A DNA stretch of 64,000 bases from Phytohabitans suffuscus (GCF_011764565.1 NZ_AP022871.1:1984001-2048000); one strand, 5' to 3'. Positions 1 through 10,112 are shown, counted from the stretch's first letter. Notes: generated by a model from the letters alone, not told the origin. Translations and numbers: made by a program.

Positions 1-1
1 C

Positions 2-592
2 CCGGTGCTGATGCCCTGGGCCGACGAGGTCGCCGCGATCCTGCTCACCTGGTTTCCCGGCCAGGAAGCGGGAGCCGCGCTCGCCGACGTGCTGCTCGGC
101 GCGAAGGAGCCCGGCGGCCGCCTGCCCACCACCTGGCCCCGCCGCGACGCCGACGCGCTCCCGGTCACGCCCACCGGCGGCGCGCTGCCGTACGACGAGG
201 GTGTCTTCCTGGGCTACCGCGCCGACCCGGCCGACCCGCTCTTCCCGTTCGGCCACGGGCTCGGCTACACCGACTGGGCGTACGAGTCACTGTCCATCGA
301 GGACACCGACGCGTTGGTGACACTGCGAAACACCGGCGGCCGCCCCGGCCGCGAGGTGGTACAGCTCTACATCGGACCGTCCACACCGGACCCTTCACGC
401 CCGCGCCGCTGGCTGGCCGGCTTCGCCGCGGCCGAGGCCGAGCCGGGCGAGGCGGTCACGGTGCGCGTCCCGCTGCCCGAACGGGCGTTCCAGGTGTGGG
501 ACGGCGGCTGGCAGAAGGTGCCCGGCACCTACCTGGTCGAGGCGGCCCACAGCGTCGCCGACCGCCGCCTCGGCACCGAGCTGACGCTCTAG
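2..592 (+). CDS. Family 3 glycoside hydrolase (beta-glucosidase type), C-terminal part
   Basis: This is the 3' end of a gene that begins before the window. The about 196 visible residues match the end of the GH3 C-terminal sandwich domain (WFPGQEAGAALADVLLG, then PGGRLPTTWP and FPFGHGLGYT) followed by a fibronectin-III-like domain from about residue 105 (VTLRNTGGRPGREVVQLYIG). GH3 enzymes of this build remove terminal beta-linked glucose or xylose from oligosaccharides. The catalytic aspartate lies in the missing N-terminal domain, so substrate cannot be judged. The reading frame is open to the window edge. No signal peptide can be assessed. Confidence 0.9.
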   Translation, partial: PVLMPWADEVAAILLTWFPGQEAGAALADVLLGAKEPGGRLPTTWPRRDADALPVTPTGGALPYDEGVFLGYRADPADPLFPFGHGLGYTDWAYESLSIEDTDALVTLRNTGGRPGREVVQLYIGPSTPDPSRPRRWLAGFAAAEAEPGEAVTVRVPLPERAFQVWDGGWQKVPGTYLVEAAHSVADRRLGTELTL

Positions 593-1828
593 AGACCTTC
601 CGGGGTCAGGGTCCGGGTCTGTCCACAGTGACCATGCCCGCCCGCCACAGGGCAACCGCCGTCCGCGATCAGCTGACCGACGAAGACAAACCAGGCGATT
701 TCGGCGCGACACCGCCGAACGCGCGACCCCGGCCGCCTCGCTATCCGCTCAAACCCTGACCGCGAAAGCTCCATAAGACGTTCGCAGTTGGGGTTGCGGG
801 GACTGTCCATGCCGTTCGGTCCGGCGGCGTTCAACCCCCGGGTCTGGTTTTGAGTGAGCTGCCGCGATGTCCGCGGTGGTCCGGACCGTTGCTCCCGCGG
901 CCCCGCCCTCCGCGGTCCGCACGATCACACCGAGCCGGACCCGCCACCCCGGGGGAGGCCATCCAGGCCCGTCCGCGACGGATCGCCCGTCCCGCGAAGG
1001 CTCGGATCACGCCGCTGTCGCGGCGCTGTCTCCTTGATCGGCGCGGGTTGAATCGTGCCGCGCGGTATCCGTGGCGAGTAACTACCTCTCCAGGACTCTG
1101 CTGGCGAGTTCGAGAATTGCTGTGACCTTCGGAAACGTGGCCGGGAGAGTCGCTGATACGCGCGTCTCCGGCCGCCGGATCGCCGCCGTGTCTCTCCAGG
1201 GAGCCCTCAGGGGTCTGTCCACAATGGCCTGTGCGGGTGGCCGCTTTCTGACGATCTGTCCGCTGGGCGCGGGGTCCGAGACCAGGGATCATGGTCCACG
1301 CGCACGGAGTTTCAGCGGATCGTGGTACGGATCCGCCCCTCTGGGGCAGTTTCATACCACGATCTGCTGGGACCGTGCCGTCGCTCGCGGACCTGACGCT
1401 GACCGGCGACACCGGGCCGAACCCGTCCCAGGATCGAAGCCCACAGAGCCTTGATCGACACCGACGACGGCTGACCCCGGGCAGATCGGGGCACACAACC
1501 GCACCTACAACAACAGCCAGCTACCACGATCCGCGCCTCGGGCCAATCCCAGAGCCCGGACCACGGAAAAAGAGGGGCGGCCGGCGCGGTGACCATTCAT
1601 CCGGAATCAGCGGGTAACCGGCCACCAGACGGACATTTCGGCAGGTCATTGGCCTGCCTCAATTGGCCAGCAGAGTCCTCCAGGGGCAACGGATCGCCAC
1701 AGACGGTCCGAGCTGTCGCCGATCAAGGGATCCGGATCCGGGCGGGCCAGACCCCAACCCCCGAATGCTCTACAGAGCTACCGCGGCGGTCCTTTAAAAC
1801 AGATTCAGGCACGAGTCTGGGTGGCGAG
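593..1828. other. Non-coding, repeat-rich spacer
   Basis: No open frame here has a credible protein sequence. The stretch separates the GH3 gene from rsmE, whose stop codons face each other. It holds one copy of a ~55-bp repeat at about 858-912 (again at about 7,641-7,697 and inverted at about 7,850-7,906) and copy A of a ~0.7 kb inverted-end repeat at 1,032-1,728. The rest (593-850, 915-1,030, 1,730-1,828) shows nothing recognisable. Confidence 0.6.
1032..1728 (+). repeat. Copy A of a ~0.7 kb non-coding repeat with inverted ends
   Basis: This stretch recurs in inverted orientation at 6,468-7,331. It begins with CCTTGATCG and ends with CGATCAAGG. The inner flanks are also inverse to each other: AGGACTCTGCTGGC near 1,092 and its complement near 1,668. 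No protein-like frame spans it. The form (non-coding, imperfect terminal inverted repeats, two copies in 6 kb) fits a non-autonomous mobile element or a large REP-like unit. No transposase was seen. Confidence 0.6.
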
Positions 1829-2542
1829 CTACCAGCGGCCGAGGCGGGTGGCGAGGACGGCCAGGGCGGCCACGCCGGCGGTCGACGTGCGGAGGACCTC
1901 GTCGCCGAGGCGGACCGCCGTCGCGCCGGCCGCTTCGAAGGCGGCCAGCTCCTCCGGGGCGATGCCGCCCTCGGGGCCCACCACCAGGGCGACCTCACCG
2001 GTTTCCGGGAGCTCGACCCTGGTCAGGCGCTCCTTGGCCTCCTCGTGCAGCACCAGTGTGGCCCGGACGGCGACCTCGCGGGTGGAGGCCGCGGGTGCGA
2101 CCAGGGGCAGCCAGGGGCGGCGGGCCTGCTTGGCGGCCTCGCGGGCGGTAGCGGCCCAGCGGTCGTGGGCCCGGTCGCCGCGCTCGCCGCGCCACTGCGC
2201 CACCGAGCGGGCGGCGGCCCAGGGCACGATCTCGTCGACGCCGGCCTCGGTCATCGCCTGCACGGCCAGCTCGCCCCGCTCCCCCTTGGCGATGCCCTGG
2301 ATCACCACGAGGCGGGGGTCGGGCGGGTCCGTGTACCCGCTGCTGATGATCCGCAGCTCGAGGGTGCCGCGGCCGGCGGCGGTGACCACCGCGGTGGCCG
2401 TGCCGCCCCTCCCGTCGGCGAGGAGCAGCTCCTCGCCCACGCGCAGCCGCTGGACGGTGGCCGCGTGGTGGCCCTCCGGGCCGTCGAGGGTGAAGGATCC
2501 GCCCTCGGGCAGCGAGGGGACCAGGAAGAGCGGGCGGCTCAC
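1829..2542 (-). CDS. rsmE: 16S rRNA m3U1498 methyltransferase RsmE
   Basis: RsmE uses S-adenosylmethionine to methylate N3 of U1498 in 16S rRNA within the 30S subunit. The 237-residue product has the usual family length. It has a PUA-like N-terminal domain (GPEGHHAATVQRLRVGEE) and a SPOUT/trefoil-knot methyltransferase domain with the signature VVGPEGGI near residue 185 and LGDEVLRTSTAG near 215. The gene follows dnaJ on the same strand with a gap of about 50 bases, the usual hrcA-dnaJ-rsmE order in actinobacteria, so co-transcription is likely. Nothing odd was seen. Confidence 0.95.
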   Translation of the reverse strand: MSRPLFLVPSLPEGGSFTLDGPEGHHAATVQRLRVGEELLLADGRGGTATAVVTAAGRGTLELRIISSGYTDPPDPRLVVIQGIAKGERGELAVQAMTEAGVDEIVPWAAARSVAQWRGERGDRAHDRWAATAREAAKQARRPWLPLVAPAASTREVAVRATLVLHEEAKERLTRVELPETGEVALVVGPEGGIAPEELAAFEAAGATAVRLGDEVLRTSTAGVAALAVLATRLGRW

Positions 2543-2591
2543 GGCCCCTCCTCGCCGGCGTGGAGGGGCCGCTCGCGCGAGCCGCGCTGGC

Positions 2592-3743
2592 TCACGTGTG
2601 GCCGTTGAAGGCGTCCCGCATCCGCGAGAAGAAGCCGCCCTGCTTGGTCAGCTCGGCGACCTCCTCGCCCCGGGTCTTGGCGAAGTCGCGCAGGATCCGC
2701 TCCTGGTCCGGGTCGAGCTTGGTGGGCGTACGCACGTCGAGGTGGACGAATAGGTCGCCCCGGCCGGTGCCGCGCAGGTGGGGCACGCCGCGGGCGCGCA
2801 GCCGGAGCGTCGCGCCGGGCTGGGTGCCGGGCTTGACGTCGAGCTGCTCCTCGCTGTCGAGCGTCTTGATCGTCAGTCGGGTGCCGAGCGCGGCGGCCGT
2901 CATCGGGACGGTGACCCGGCAGTGCAGGTCGTCGCCCTTGCGGGAGTAGACGTCGTGCGGGCGCTCGTGGATCTCGACGTAGAGGTCGCCGGCCGTGCCG
3001 CCGCCGGGGCCGACCTCGCCCTGCTGGGCCAGGCGGATGCGCATGCCGTCTTCGACCCCGGCCGGGATCTTGACGGTGAGCGAGCGGCGGGTGCGGACCC
3101 GACCGTCGCCGCCGCAGGTGGCACAGGGGTGCGGGATCACGGTGCCGTAGCCCTGGCAGACCGTGCACGGGCGGGAGGAGACGACCTGGCCCAGGAAGGT
3201 GCGCTGCACCGACTGCACCTCGCCGCGCCCACCGCACGCCTCGCAGGTGGCGAGGTGGGTGCCGGCCGCGGTGCCGGCGCCGGAACATGTGGTGCAGAGC
3301 ACAGCGGTGTCGACCGTGATCGGCGCCTCGACCCCGAACGCGGTCTCGGTCAGCTCGAGCTCCAGCCGCAGGATCGCGTCGGCACCCGGCCGGGTCCGCG
3401 AACGCGGCCCGCGCGCCCCGGCCGCGTTGCCGAAGAACGCGTCCATGATGTCCTGGAAACCGACGAATGGTCCCGCGCCAGGGGCGCCGCCGGGCCCACC
3501 GCCGCCCGGGGCGAGAGGATCGCCACCGAGGTCGACGATCTGCCGCTTCTGGTCGTCCGAGAGCACCTCGTACGCGGCGTTGATGTCCTTGAACTTCTCG
3601 TGCGCATCCGGGTCCGGGTTGACGTCCGGGTGGTACTGGCGAGCCAGCTTCCGGTAGGCGCGCTTGATCTCGTCGTCGGATGCGTCCCGGCTCACGCCGA
3701 GAATCCCGTAGTAGTCCTTGGCCACTTGGTTCCGTGTCCTCAT
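2592..3743 (-). CDS. dnaJ: Chaperone protein DnaJ (HrcA-linked DnaJ2)
   Basis: This is the Hsp40 co-chaperone that stimulates the DnaK ATPase and binds unfolded protein. The 383-residue protein has a J domain at residues about 8-75 with the HPD motif ([10 protein letters not shown]), a Gly-rich linker, a zinc region at about 150-215 with four CxxCxGxG repeats ([32 protein letters not shown]) and the C-terminal substrate domains. It lies 19 bases downstream of hrcA. Actinobacteria often have a second dnaJ in the dnaK operon; this is the hrcA-linked copy. Expression is probably controlled from the CIRCE operator upstream of hrcA. Confidence 0.96.
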   Translation of the reverse strand: MRTRNQVAKDYYGILGVSRDASDDEIKRAYRKLARQYHPDVNPDPDAHEKFKDINAAYEVLSDDQKRQIVDLGGDPLAPGGGGPGGAPGAGPFVGFQDIMDAFFGNAAGARGPRSRTRPGADAILRLELELTETAFGVEAPITVDTAVLCTTCSGAGTAAGTHLATCEACGGRGEVQSVQRTFLGQVVSSRPCTVCQGYGTVIPHPCATCGGDGRVRTRRSLTVKIPAGVEDGMRIRLAQQGEVGPGGGTAGDLYVEIHERPHDVYSRKGDDLHCRVTVPMTAAALGTRLTIKTLDSEEQLDVKPGTQPGATLRLRARGVPHLRGTGRGDLFVHLDVRTPTKLDPDQERILRDFAKTRGEEVAELTKQGGFFSRMRDAFNGHT

Positions 3744-3762
3744 GCTCTCGCGCTGTCCCGGG

Positions 3763-4785
3763 CTAGTTGTTTCCCAACAGGTCGCCTACGTAGCGTGCCA
3801 CGGCGCGCACCGTGGCGATGGTGCCGGGGTAATCCATCCTCGTCGGCCCGAGGACACCGAGACCACCAACGATTGTGGAGCCTGGACCGTAGCCCGTGCT
3901 GACAACTGAGGTGGACCGGAGGTTGTCGATCTCGTTTTCGTCGCCGATGCGGATCCGGAGGGTGTCCGCGTCGACCTCGCCCAGAAGCTTGAGCAGGATG
4001 ACCTCCTCCTCGAGGGCTTCGAGGATCGGGCGGAGGGAGCCCTGGAAGTCGAGTAGACCGCCACGGGTCAGGTTGGCCCGGCCGGCTAGTGCTATGCGCT
4101 CATCGTGCCGCTCGACGAGCGCTTCGAGCAATACCGTGGCGAGGGTGGCCATGGTGTTGCGGTCGTCGGGAGAGACCTCGTCGACCATTGCCTGGACCAG
4201 CGGCGGCGTGTCGGAGAGCCGCTTGCCCACCAGCTTTTCGTTGACCATGCGGCGCAGGTCGGTGACAGTGTCGACGTGGATCGGCGCGGGCAGCTCCACC
4301 AGGCGCTGCTCGACCCGGCCGGTGTCGGCGATCATGACCAGCATGAGCCGGGTCGTGGAGATCGGGACCAGCTCCAGATGGCGCACCGAGGAGCGGGACA
4401 GGCTCGGGTACTGCACCACCGCGACCTGCCGCGTGAGCTGGGCGAGCAGGCGCACTGTGCGGTGCACCACATCGTCGAGGTCGAGCGCCCCGGCGAGGAA
4501 CCGCTCGATCGCCCGGCGCTCGGCGGGGCTCAACGGCTTGACCCGGGAGAGCCGGTCGACGAAGAGCCGGTAGCCCCGATCGGTCGGGACACGACCGGCG
4601 CTGGTGTGGGGCTGCCGGATGTAGCCCTCCTCTTCGAGTACGGCCATGTCGTTACGCACGGTGGCGGGCGACACACCCAACTGGTGCCGCTCGACCAGCG
4701 CCTTGCTGCCGACCGGCTCCTGGGTGGCGACGTAGTCCTCGACGATCGCTCGGAGCACGTCGAGCTTGCGGTCATCGAGACTCAC
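3763..4785 (-). CDS. hrcA: Heat-inducible transcription repressor HrcA
   Basis: HrcA binds CIRCE operators and represses chaperone genes until heat or unfolded protein titrates it. The product (about 340 residues) has a winged-helix domain ([33 protein letters not shown]) and the long HrcA core. The frame is open further upstream to about 5,439, but that part overlaps the CIRCE site and the divergent gene. I chose the GTG at 4,785 because the protein homology begins there ([19 protein letters not shown]) and a GGGGG-rich ribosome site sits 5-6 bases before it. An in-frame GTG at 4,791 is an alternative. hrcA is first in the hrcA-dnaJ-rsmE run and is autoregulated through the operator 31 bases upstream. 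Confidence 0.95.
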   Translation of the reverse strand: MSLDDRKLDVLRAIVEDYVATQEPVGSKALVERHQLGVSPATVRNDMAVLEEEGYIRQPHTSAGRVPTDRGYRLFVDRLSRVKPLSPAERRAIERFLAGALDLDDVVHRTVRLLAQLTRQVAVVQYPSLSRSSVRHLELVPISTTRLMLVMIADTGRVEQRLVELPAPIHVDTVTDLRRMVNEKLVGKRLSDTPPLVQAMVDEVSPDDRNTMATLATVLLEALVERHDERIALAGRANLTRGGLLDFQGSLRPILEALEEEVILLKLLGEVDADTLRIRIGDENEIDNLRSTSVVSTGYGPGSTIVGGLGVLGPTRMDYPGTIATVRAVARYVGDLLGNN

Positions 4786-4815
4786 GGTCACCCCCTGCCG
4801 CACCAGTTGAGAGGA

Positions 4816-4842
4816 CTGGCACTCGACTGTAGCGAGTGCCAG
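4816..4842. promoter_or_regulatory. CIRCE operator (HrcA binding site)
   Basis: This is a perfect inverted repeat, CTGGCACTC, nine bases, GAGTGCCAG, matching the CIRCE consensus TTAGCACTC-N9-GAGTGCTAA in its core. The pairing extends two more bases each side (4,814-4,844). It lies between the hrcA start and the divergent DUF4870 gene, so it should control hrcA-dnaJ-rsmE. Confidence 0.95.
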
Positions 4843-4950
4843 TCTACGACGCATCCCGAGGGGCCGCGATGATCTCTTTGGGCACAATGTCCGACAGTCG
4901 GTAAGAGTGTTGTGTGGCGCCGGTTGATCTGTACCCCTACCGTGACGTCC

Positions 4951-5637
4951 ATGACAGAACCACCTCGCCCTCCCGGAGGGAGCGAGCCTGGCGGCACGCC
5001 GCCGGAGCCGACCTCTCCGCTGACACCCCCAGCGTCCTACTCGATGCCGGGCGAGGCACCCTCTCCCGGTTACGCACCCCCACCGAGTGACGCACCACCG
5101 CCCCCGCCGCCCGCTGGTGGGGACTACCCGCCGCCAGGCGCCGGCTACCCGCCACCCGGTGGCGCCTCCTACCCGCCGCCGGGTAGCGCCTCCTACCCGC
5201 CGCCGGGTAGCGCCTCCTACCCGCCGCCCGGCTACCCGCCGCAGGGTCCTCCCGGCGGCTACTACGCGGCCGGCCCCGCGCCATCGGGCTACGCCAACAA
5301 CGACGAGAAGACCTGGGCCCTCGTCGCCCACTTCGGCGGCGCGGCCGGTGCGTTCATCGGCGGCGGCATGCTGGGCTGGGTCGGCCCGCTCGTCGCCCTG
5401 CTGGCCAAGGGCAACCAGTCGCCGACCGTGCGCGCGCACGCGATCGCGGCGCTGAACTTCCAGCTGCTGTGGTCGATCATCACGGTGGTCAGCTGGATCC
5501 TCGTCTGCGTGCTGATCGGCTTCATCCTGGCGCCGGTCGCGACGATCATCGCGATCGTCTTCGGCATCATCGGCGGTGTGAAGGCCAACGACGGCCAGGT
5601 TTACCGCTACCCGATGACCGTCTCGATCATCAAGTAA
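4951..5637 (+). CDS. DUF4870 membrane protein with proline/tyrosine-rich N-terminus
   Basis: The 228-residue protein has a Pro/Gly/Tyr-rich N-terminal half. From about residue 60 it carries YPPPG-type repeats encoded by near-identical tandem DNA, with the exact 24-bp repeat GSASYPPP at about 5,160-5,230. The C-terminal half is a DUF4870 domain with WALVAHFGG, then membrane segments ([34 protein letters not shown]). The role of the family is unknown. It is a small multi-pass inner-membrane protein, and the N-terminus is probably cytoplasmic. I chose ATG 4,951 over the earlier in-frame ATG at 4,912 because the downstream start begins the typical low-complexity tail. It is divergent from hrcA. 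Confidence 0.85.
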   Translation: MTEPPRPPGGSEPGGTPPEPTSPLTPPASYSMPGEAPSPGYAPPPSDAPPPPPPAGGDYPPPGAGYPPPGGASYPPPGSASYPPPGSASYPPPGYPPQGPPGGYYAAGPAPSGYANNDEKTWALVAHFGGAAGAFIGGGMLGWVGPLVALLAKGNQSPTVRAHAIAALNFQLLWSIITVVSWILVCVLIGFILAPVATIIAIVFGIIGGVKANDGQVYRYPMTVSIIK

Positions 5638-5643
5638 GCGACG

Positions 5644-5674
5644 GACCCCGGGGACGTCAGTCGTCCCCGGGGTC
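5644..5674 (+). terminator. Hairpin terminator after the DUF4870 gene
   Basis: There is a 12-bp perfect stem, GACCCCGGGGAC (5,644-5,655) with GTCCCCGGGGTC (5,663-5,674), loop GTCAGTC, 6 bases after the stop codon. No strong T run follows, as is common in actinobacteria. Confidence 0.75.
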
Positions 5675-6467
5675 TCCCGTTGAGGTTCGAGCTAACCGCG
5701 GCGTCCGTCGCGGTCCGGCGCCGGTGTGCGCGCCGCGTGGGCAGCTGCTGCGGGGCTCACCCTCCGCGACGTACAGCCCACCTCGTCGCTGCGGTCTCCT
5801 GGGTCCGCGCGCGCCAGGCAGGACCGCATCTGTCCATAGTGATCTTCGCGGGCGGTCGCATTCCGCCGGTTTGTCGGGCTGCTGCGAGGTCCGTCGTTTT
5901 GCGGCCCCGCGAGCCGACGACGAGGGCAATGTGGTTGACGTTGCCGGCGAAATCACCCGGTTTGTGCCTGTCGGCGGGCTAATCGTGGACGTGCGCTGCT
6001 CCCAGAGCGGCGGTTGAGGTCCACAGTCACGTCGCCGTGGGTCGCACCCCCGGATTCGGGATCAGCCCCGAGCGGATAAACGGGCAGAAATCGCTCCGCA
6101 CAGGGTCCAGGTGAGAGGCAGCCGGACCCGGCGGGGTGCCGGTGGTTTGGGCTCGCCGAGATCCTGACCTCCGCCGCCGGGCCCGCGGGTCGAACCCCCA
6201 GCTGGTTGGCGGTTTGGCGGTGTCGCGGTCGGCCGCCTTGCTCTGCCCCATAGGAAATCTCGGACACCGGCGCTTCCTCCGTGGATTCCGAGGTCGGATC
6301 CGGCCACTGAAGAAGCGACCAGAGAGCTTCTGGGTTTGAGGTGGCTTGGCCGCCCAGGGCACCGGAGGCCCGCAGGTTTGTCGGCCGAGGTCGGGCGGCG
6401 GTGTCGTCCGCGCGGCTGTCGAACCGCCCGGTTCGCGCGCCCGGGACCGCTGACGGAGCGGCAGATA

Positions 6468-7331
6468 CCTTGATCGATGGCAGCACTGGCCGTCCGTGGT
6501 GAAGTACCGCCCCCTGCAGGACTCTGCTGGCTAATTGAGGCAGGCCCGTGACCTGCCGAAATGTCCGTCTGGTGGCCGTTTACCCGCTGATTTCGGGTGA
6601 ACGGTCACCGCTGGCTGTTGTCGTAGGTGCGGCCGTGCACCACGATCTGCCCGGAGTCAGCCGTCGTCGATGTCGACCAAGGCCCCGTGGACTCCGATCC
6701 TGGGACGGGTTCGGCCCGGCGTCGCCGGTCACCGTCAGATCCGCGACCGACAGCACGATCCCAGCGGATCGTGGTATGAAACAGCCCCCAGAGGGGCTGT
6801 CCTGTCCCAGGACATGTGTCACATGATCAAATAGCTCAATGGCTATGTCTAGTCAGGCAGAAGCCAACGCAAGCAGCACACGCCTCGACGGCTGATCGCG
6901 AGGCTACGAAGGCACTTGCGGCCGTAGGCGCGACGCCGACCTCAGGGCGTCAAAATCCTTCACCGACAAGAAAAACCCGAGGTCACAGGGGTGACACATG
7001 TCTTGAGACTGAAGAGCCCCCAGAGGGGCGGATCCATACCACGATCCGCTGAAACCCCGTCCGCGTGGACCACGAGCCCTGGTCTCGGACTCGCGCCCCA
7101 GCGGACAGATCGCCAGAAAGCAGCCAACCGCACAGACCATCGTGGACAAACCCTGAGGGCTCCCTGAAGAGACACGGCGGCGACCCAGCGGCCGGAGACG
7201 CGTGTATCAGCGATTCTCCCGGCTACGGTTTCGCAGGTCACAGCAACCCTCGAACTCGCCAGCAGAATCCTGGAGGGGCAATTTCTCACCACGGACGCGC
7301 GCGGGCGCGGCGCGGGCTGCGTCGATCAAGG
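6468..7331 (-). repeat. Copy B of the ~0.7 kb repeat, inverted and interrupted
   Basis: Read on the minus strand, this matches 1,032-1,728: the same CCTTGATCG/CGATCAAGG ends, the same AGGACTCTGCTGGC-like and TGCCGAAATGTCCGTCTGGT segments, and the same order throughout. It is longer only because an insert of 218 bp plus a 14-bp duplication sits near its middle. Many single-base differences from copy A show the copies are not recent. Confidence 0.6.
6798..7015. mobile_element. 218-bp MITE-like insert with terminal inverted repeats and 14-bp target duplication
   Basis: Flanking both ends is the same 14-mer, GCCCCCAGAGGGGC (6,784-6,797 and 7,016-7,029), present once in the uninterrupted copy A in slightly altered form. 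The ends of the insert are inverse: about 20 of the outer 25 bases match, with the inner block GACATGTGTCAC identical. There is no room for a transposase. The ends recall IS481-type termini, but that family link is from memory and not tested. Confidence 0.6.
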
Positions 7332-7640
7332 AGACGAGGCGTGGCTACGGCATGGTCAGGGCCTTGGCGGTCACTATCGGCCAACGCGGCACGAAACCAC
7401 CTCGATCCCGAAAGCTCTTTCGAACTGCGCACGAATGTGGACGGACACTAATCTATTGCCCCTGGAGGGAGTGATGGTCCACGAGAACGTGCGCCTGGAA
7501 TCCGGATCGGCGCCGAACGGACAAACCTGTAGCTCAGATTTGTCGTGAATTGGATCATCCAGGAGCAGATCGTTTCTAAACGACCTATTCCAAGGGTTGC
7601 CGTGGTCGGGTGACGCCAGCTTGTCCTTTTGAAGACTTGG

Positions 7641-7906
7641 GCTACCGCGACGCCCGTCGTGGTCCGGACCGTTGCTCCTGCGGCCTCGCCCTTCGCGTGA
7701 CACGACCCAACCCCGCCCTTCAGACGACGGGGTCACGGTCGGTCGCGGCCCGTATGGGCGGGGTCTGTTGTTGATCAAGGACTTCATGGTGGGACACGCT
7801 GGCCGACACGCCCACCAAGTCCCTGATCAACCACCATCGGGTGGGTGAGGCGGAGGGTGAGGCTGCGGGAGCAACGGTCCGGACCACCGCGGACATCGCG
7901 GTAGCT
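7641..7906. repeat. Palindromic repeat cluster upstream of the hemW 3' end
   Basis: The outer arms (about 7,641-7,697 and 7,850-7,906) are inverse copies of the repeat also seen at about 858-912, sharing GTGGTCCGGACCGTTGCTCC. Inside is a second inverted pair, TTGATCAAGGACTTCATGG (about 7,771) against its complement near 7,816. Short direct repeats (GTAGCTCAGA, GAATTGGATC) occur at about 7,529/7,903 and 7,552/7,919. It is non-coding. Confidence 0.55.
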
Positions 7907-7959
7907 CAGAGTTGTCTTGAATTGGATCGTCCGGGGCAGATCGTCCAGGGGCAGATCGT

Positions 7960-9183
7960 CTAGGGCAGCAGGTCGCGGACGACGGCGTCGGCGAGGAGGC
8001 GGCCGCGCAGGGTGAGCAGCGCGTGCCCTTCGCGGATCTGCAGCAGGCCGCCGGCGGCGGCCCTGGCGGCGGCGGCGCGGCCGTGGTCGTCGAGCACGGA
8101 CAGGGGCAGGCCGGAGGCGAGGCGCAGGCGCAGCATGACGTCCTCGACGTGGCGGTCGTCGGCCGACAGCACTTCCCGGGCGTAGCCGGGTGACTCGCCG
8201 GCGGCCAGGCGTGCGGCGTAGGTCGAGGGGTGCTTGACGTTCCACCAGCGCACACCGCCGCTGAGACCGTGATCGGCTCCGCCGATGTGGCTGTGTGCGC
8301 CCGGCCCTAGGCCCCACCAGTCGCCGCCGGTCCAGTAGAGGAGGTTGTGCCGGCAGCGCGCGGCCGGGCCGGCCGCCCAGTTGGAGACCTCGTACCAGGT
8401 GAGGCCGGCCGCGCTCAGGGCGGCGTCCGCGGCCAGGTAGCGGTCGGCGGCGATGTCGTCGTCCGGGTACGGCAGGTCGCCGCGGCGCATGCGGGCGGCG
8501 AGCCGGGTGCCGTCTTCGACGATCAGCGAGTAGGCGCTGACGTGGTCGACGCCGGCCCCCACGGCCGCCGCCAGCGACGCCGCGAAGTCGTCCGCGCTCT
8601 CGCCCGGCGTGCCGTAGATCAGGTCGAGGTTGACGTGGTCGAAGCCGGCCTCCCGCGCCTCCAGCGCCGCGGCTGGCGCGCGGCCCGCGGTGTGCCGGCG
8701 TTCCAGCACCTGGAGTACGCCCGGCGCGATCGACTGCATCCCCAGCGAGACGCGGGTGAACCCGGACTTGCGCAGGCGCTGGAGTGAGGCGGGCGTCACC
8801 GACTCCGGGTTGGCCTCGGTGGTTACCTCGGCGTCGCCGGCCAGGCCCCAGGTGCGGTCGATGGCCTCCAGGATCCGGGCGAGGTCGTCCGGGTCGAGCA
8901 GCGTGGGCGTGCCGCCGCCGACGAATACCGTGTCGACCCGTGGCGGCGTCACGACCCGCGCGGCGAGGGCGAGCTCGGCGAGCACCGTGTCCGGGTACGC
9001 CTCGCGGCTCGCGCCGCCGCCCAGCTCGGCGGCGGTGTAGGTGTTGAAGTCGCAGTAGCCGCACCGGCTGGCGCAGAACGGCACGTGGACGTACACGCCG
9101 AAGCCGCGCCCGCCCAGGCCGGTGCCCGGCGGCAGGCTGCCGTCGCGAGGTACGGCCTCGCCGTCTGGGAGTGATCCGGGCAT
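7960..9183 (-). CDS. hemW: Radical SAM heme chaperone HemW (formerly coproporphyrinogen III oxidase-like)
   Basis: HemW is a radical-SAM protein that binds a 4Fe-4S cluster and heme and delivers heme to target proteins. The 407-residue product shows the N-terminal FGVYVHVPFCASRCGYCDF with the CX3CX2C cluster motif near residues 35-43, then VFVGGGTPTLL, TTEANPES, and the HemW C-terminal domain (YEVSNWA, HNLLYWTGGDWWGLGPGAHS). ATG 9,183 gives the N-terminus usual in actinobacterial homologues (MPGSLPDGEAVPRDG). Its start is only 18 bases from the divergent hydratase gene, so their promoters must overlap coding sequence. Confidence 0.94.
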   Translation of the reverse strand: MPGSLPDGEAVPRDGSLPPGTGLGGRGFGVYVHVPFCASRCGYCDFNTYTAAELGGGASREAYPDTVLAELALAARVVTPPRVDTVFVGGGTPTLLDPDDLARILEAIDRTWGLAGDAEVTTEANPESVTPASLQRLRKSGFTRVSLGMQSIAPGVLQVLERRHTAGRAPAAALEAREAGFDHVNLDLIYGTPGESADDFAASLAAAVGAGVDHVSAYSLIVEDGTRLAARMRRGDLPYPDDDIAADRYLAADAALSAAGLTWYEVSNWAAGPAARCRHNLLYWTGGDWWGLGPGAHSHIGGADHGLSGGVRWWNVKHPSTYAARLAAGESPGYAREVLSADDRHVEDVMLRLRLASGLPLSVLDDHGRAAAARAAAGGLLQIREGHALLTLRGRLLADAVVRDLLP

Positions 9184-9201
9184 GGGTTCTAGTCTGCCCG
9201 C

Positions 9202-10025
9202 ATGACTTCTGAAGGTGAGTCGCTGGTCCGTGTCGAGACCGGGCAGGGCGTGGCGACGCTCACACTGGACAGCCCGCACAACCGCAACGCCCTCTCCTCC
9301 CGGCTGATGACCGAGCTGCTGGCGGCGCTGGCGGCGGCCGAGGGCGACGAGTCGGTACGGGTCGTGGTCATCTCCCACACCGGCCCGGTCTTCTGCTCGG
9401 GCGCCGACCTCAAGGAGACCGCCGAGGCGACGGCCCGAGCCGCGGAGGGCGCGCCAGCCGGCGGCGGCCGCGTCCCGGTGTCGATGCTCGGCGACGTGCT
9501 CGCGGCCATCTGGGAGTACCCGAAGCCGGTCGTGGCCCGCGTCGGTGGGCCGGCCCGGGCCGGCGGCCTCGGGCTCGTGGCGGCCGCCGACATCGCGATC
9601 TGTGCCGAGGAGGCCACGTTCGCCTTCTCCGAGGTACGCCTCGGCGTCGTACCCGCGGTCATCTCGGCGACCGTCCTCCCCGGCTCACCCCGCGAGCGGC
9701 GGCCGAGCTCCTGCTGACCGGAGACACGTTCGACGGGCGGCGCGCGGAGCGGATCGGGCTGGTCACGCAGGCCACGACCGCGGAGACGCTGGACGAGACG
9801 GTCGCGGCGTACTGCGGCGCGCTGGTGCTGGGCGGCCCGGAGGCGCTCGCCGGTACGAAAGGCATCCTGCACCGCCGGGCGACGGCTACCGTACGTGAAG
9901 AGCTTGCCGAGCTGTCCGCGCTTTCGGTGGGCTACTTCCAGTCCGCGGAAGGGCGGGAAGGCGTCCGGGCGTTTCGGGAGAAGCGCCACCCGTCGTGGGT
10001 GCCTGAAGGGCCGGGCCGGGGTTAA
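9202..10025 (+). pseudogene. Enoyl-CoA hydratase/isomerase family gene with one frameshift
   Basis: This is a crotonase-fold enzyme, expected to hydrate enoyl-CoA in fatty-acid or amino-acid breakdown. The first frame gives the family N-terminus (VATLTLDSPHNRNALSS, FCSGADLKE as the oxyanion-hole loop, GGLGLVAAADIAICAEEATFAFSEVRLGVVPAVIS) and then runs to a stop at 9,717. The expected continuation (AAELLLTGDTFDGRRAERIGLVTQ, ending KRHPSWVPEGPGRG) is in another frame, open to 10,025. Restoring one C in the CCCC at 9,678-9,681 joins them perfectly. The total is about 274 residues, normal for the family. The break may be a true mutation or a consensus error in a C run. Confidence 0.85.
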
Positions 10026-10112
10026 CTCCCCCTTCCGCGCCAAACCGGCCAGGGTACGGTCGCCGGCAGGTTCACGTCGTACCCTGGACGGACAACTCAG
10101 TGAGGGGTGACG

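Larger units (their letters stand above)
5675..7959. other. Long non-coding spacer with nested repeats
   Basis: No credible gene lies in these 2.3 kb. The stretch holds copy B of the ~0.7 kb repeat (6,468-7,331), a 218-bp MITE-like insert within it, and a palindromic repeat cluster at about 7,527-7,960. The 5,675-6,467 part has no feature I can name. All open frames on both strands here have random-looking sequences, broken frequently. Confidence 0.6.
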
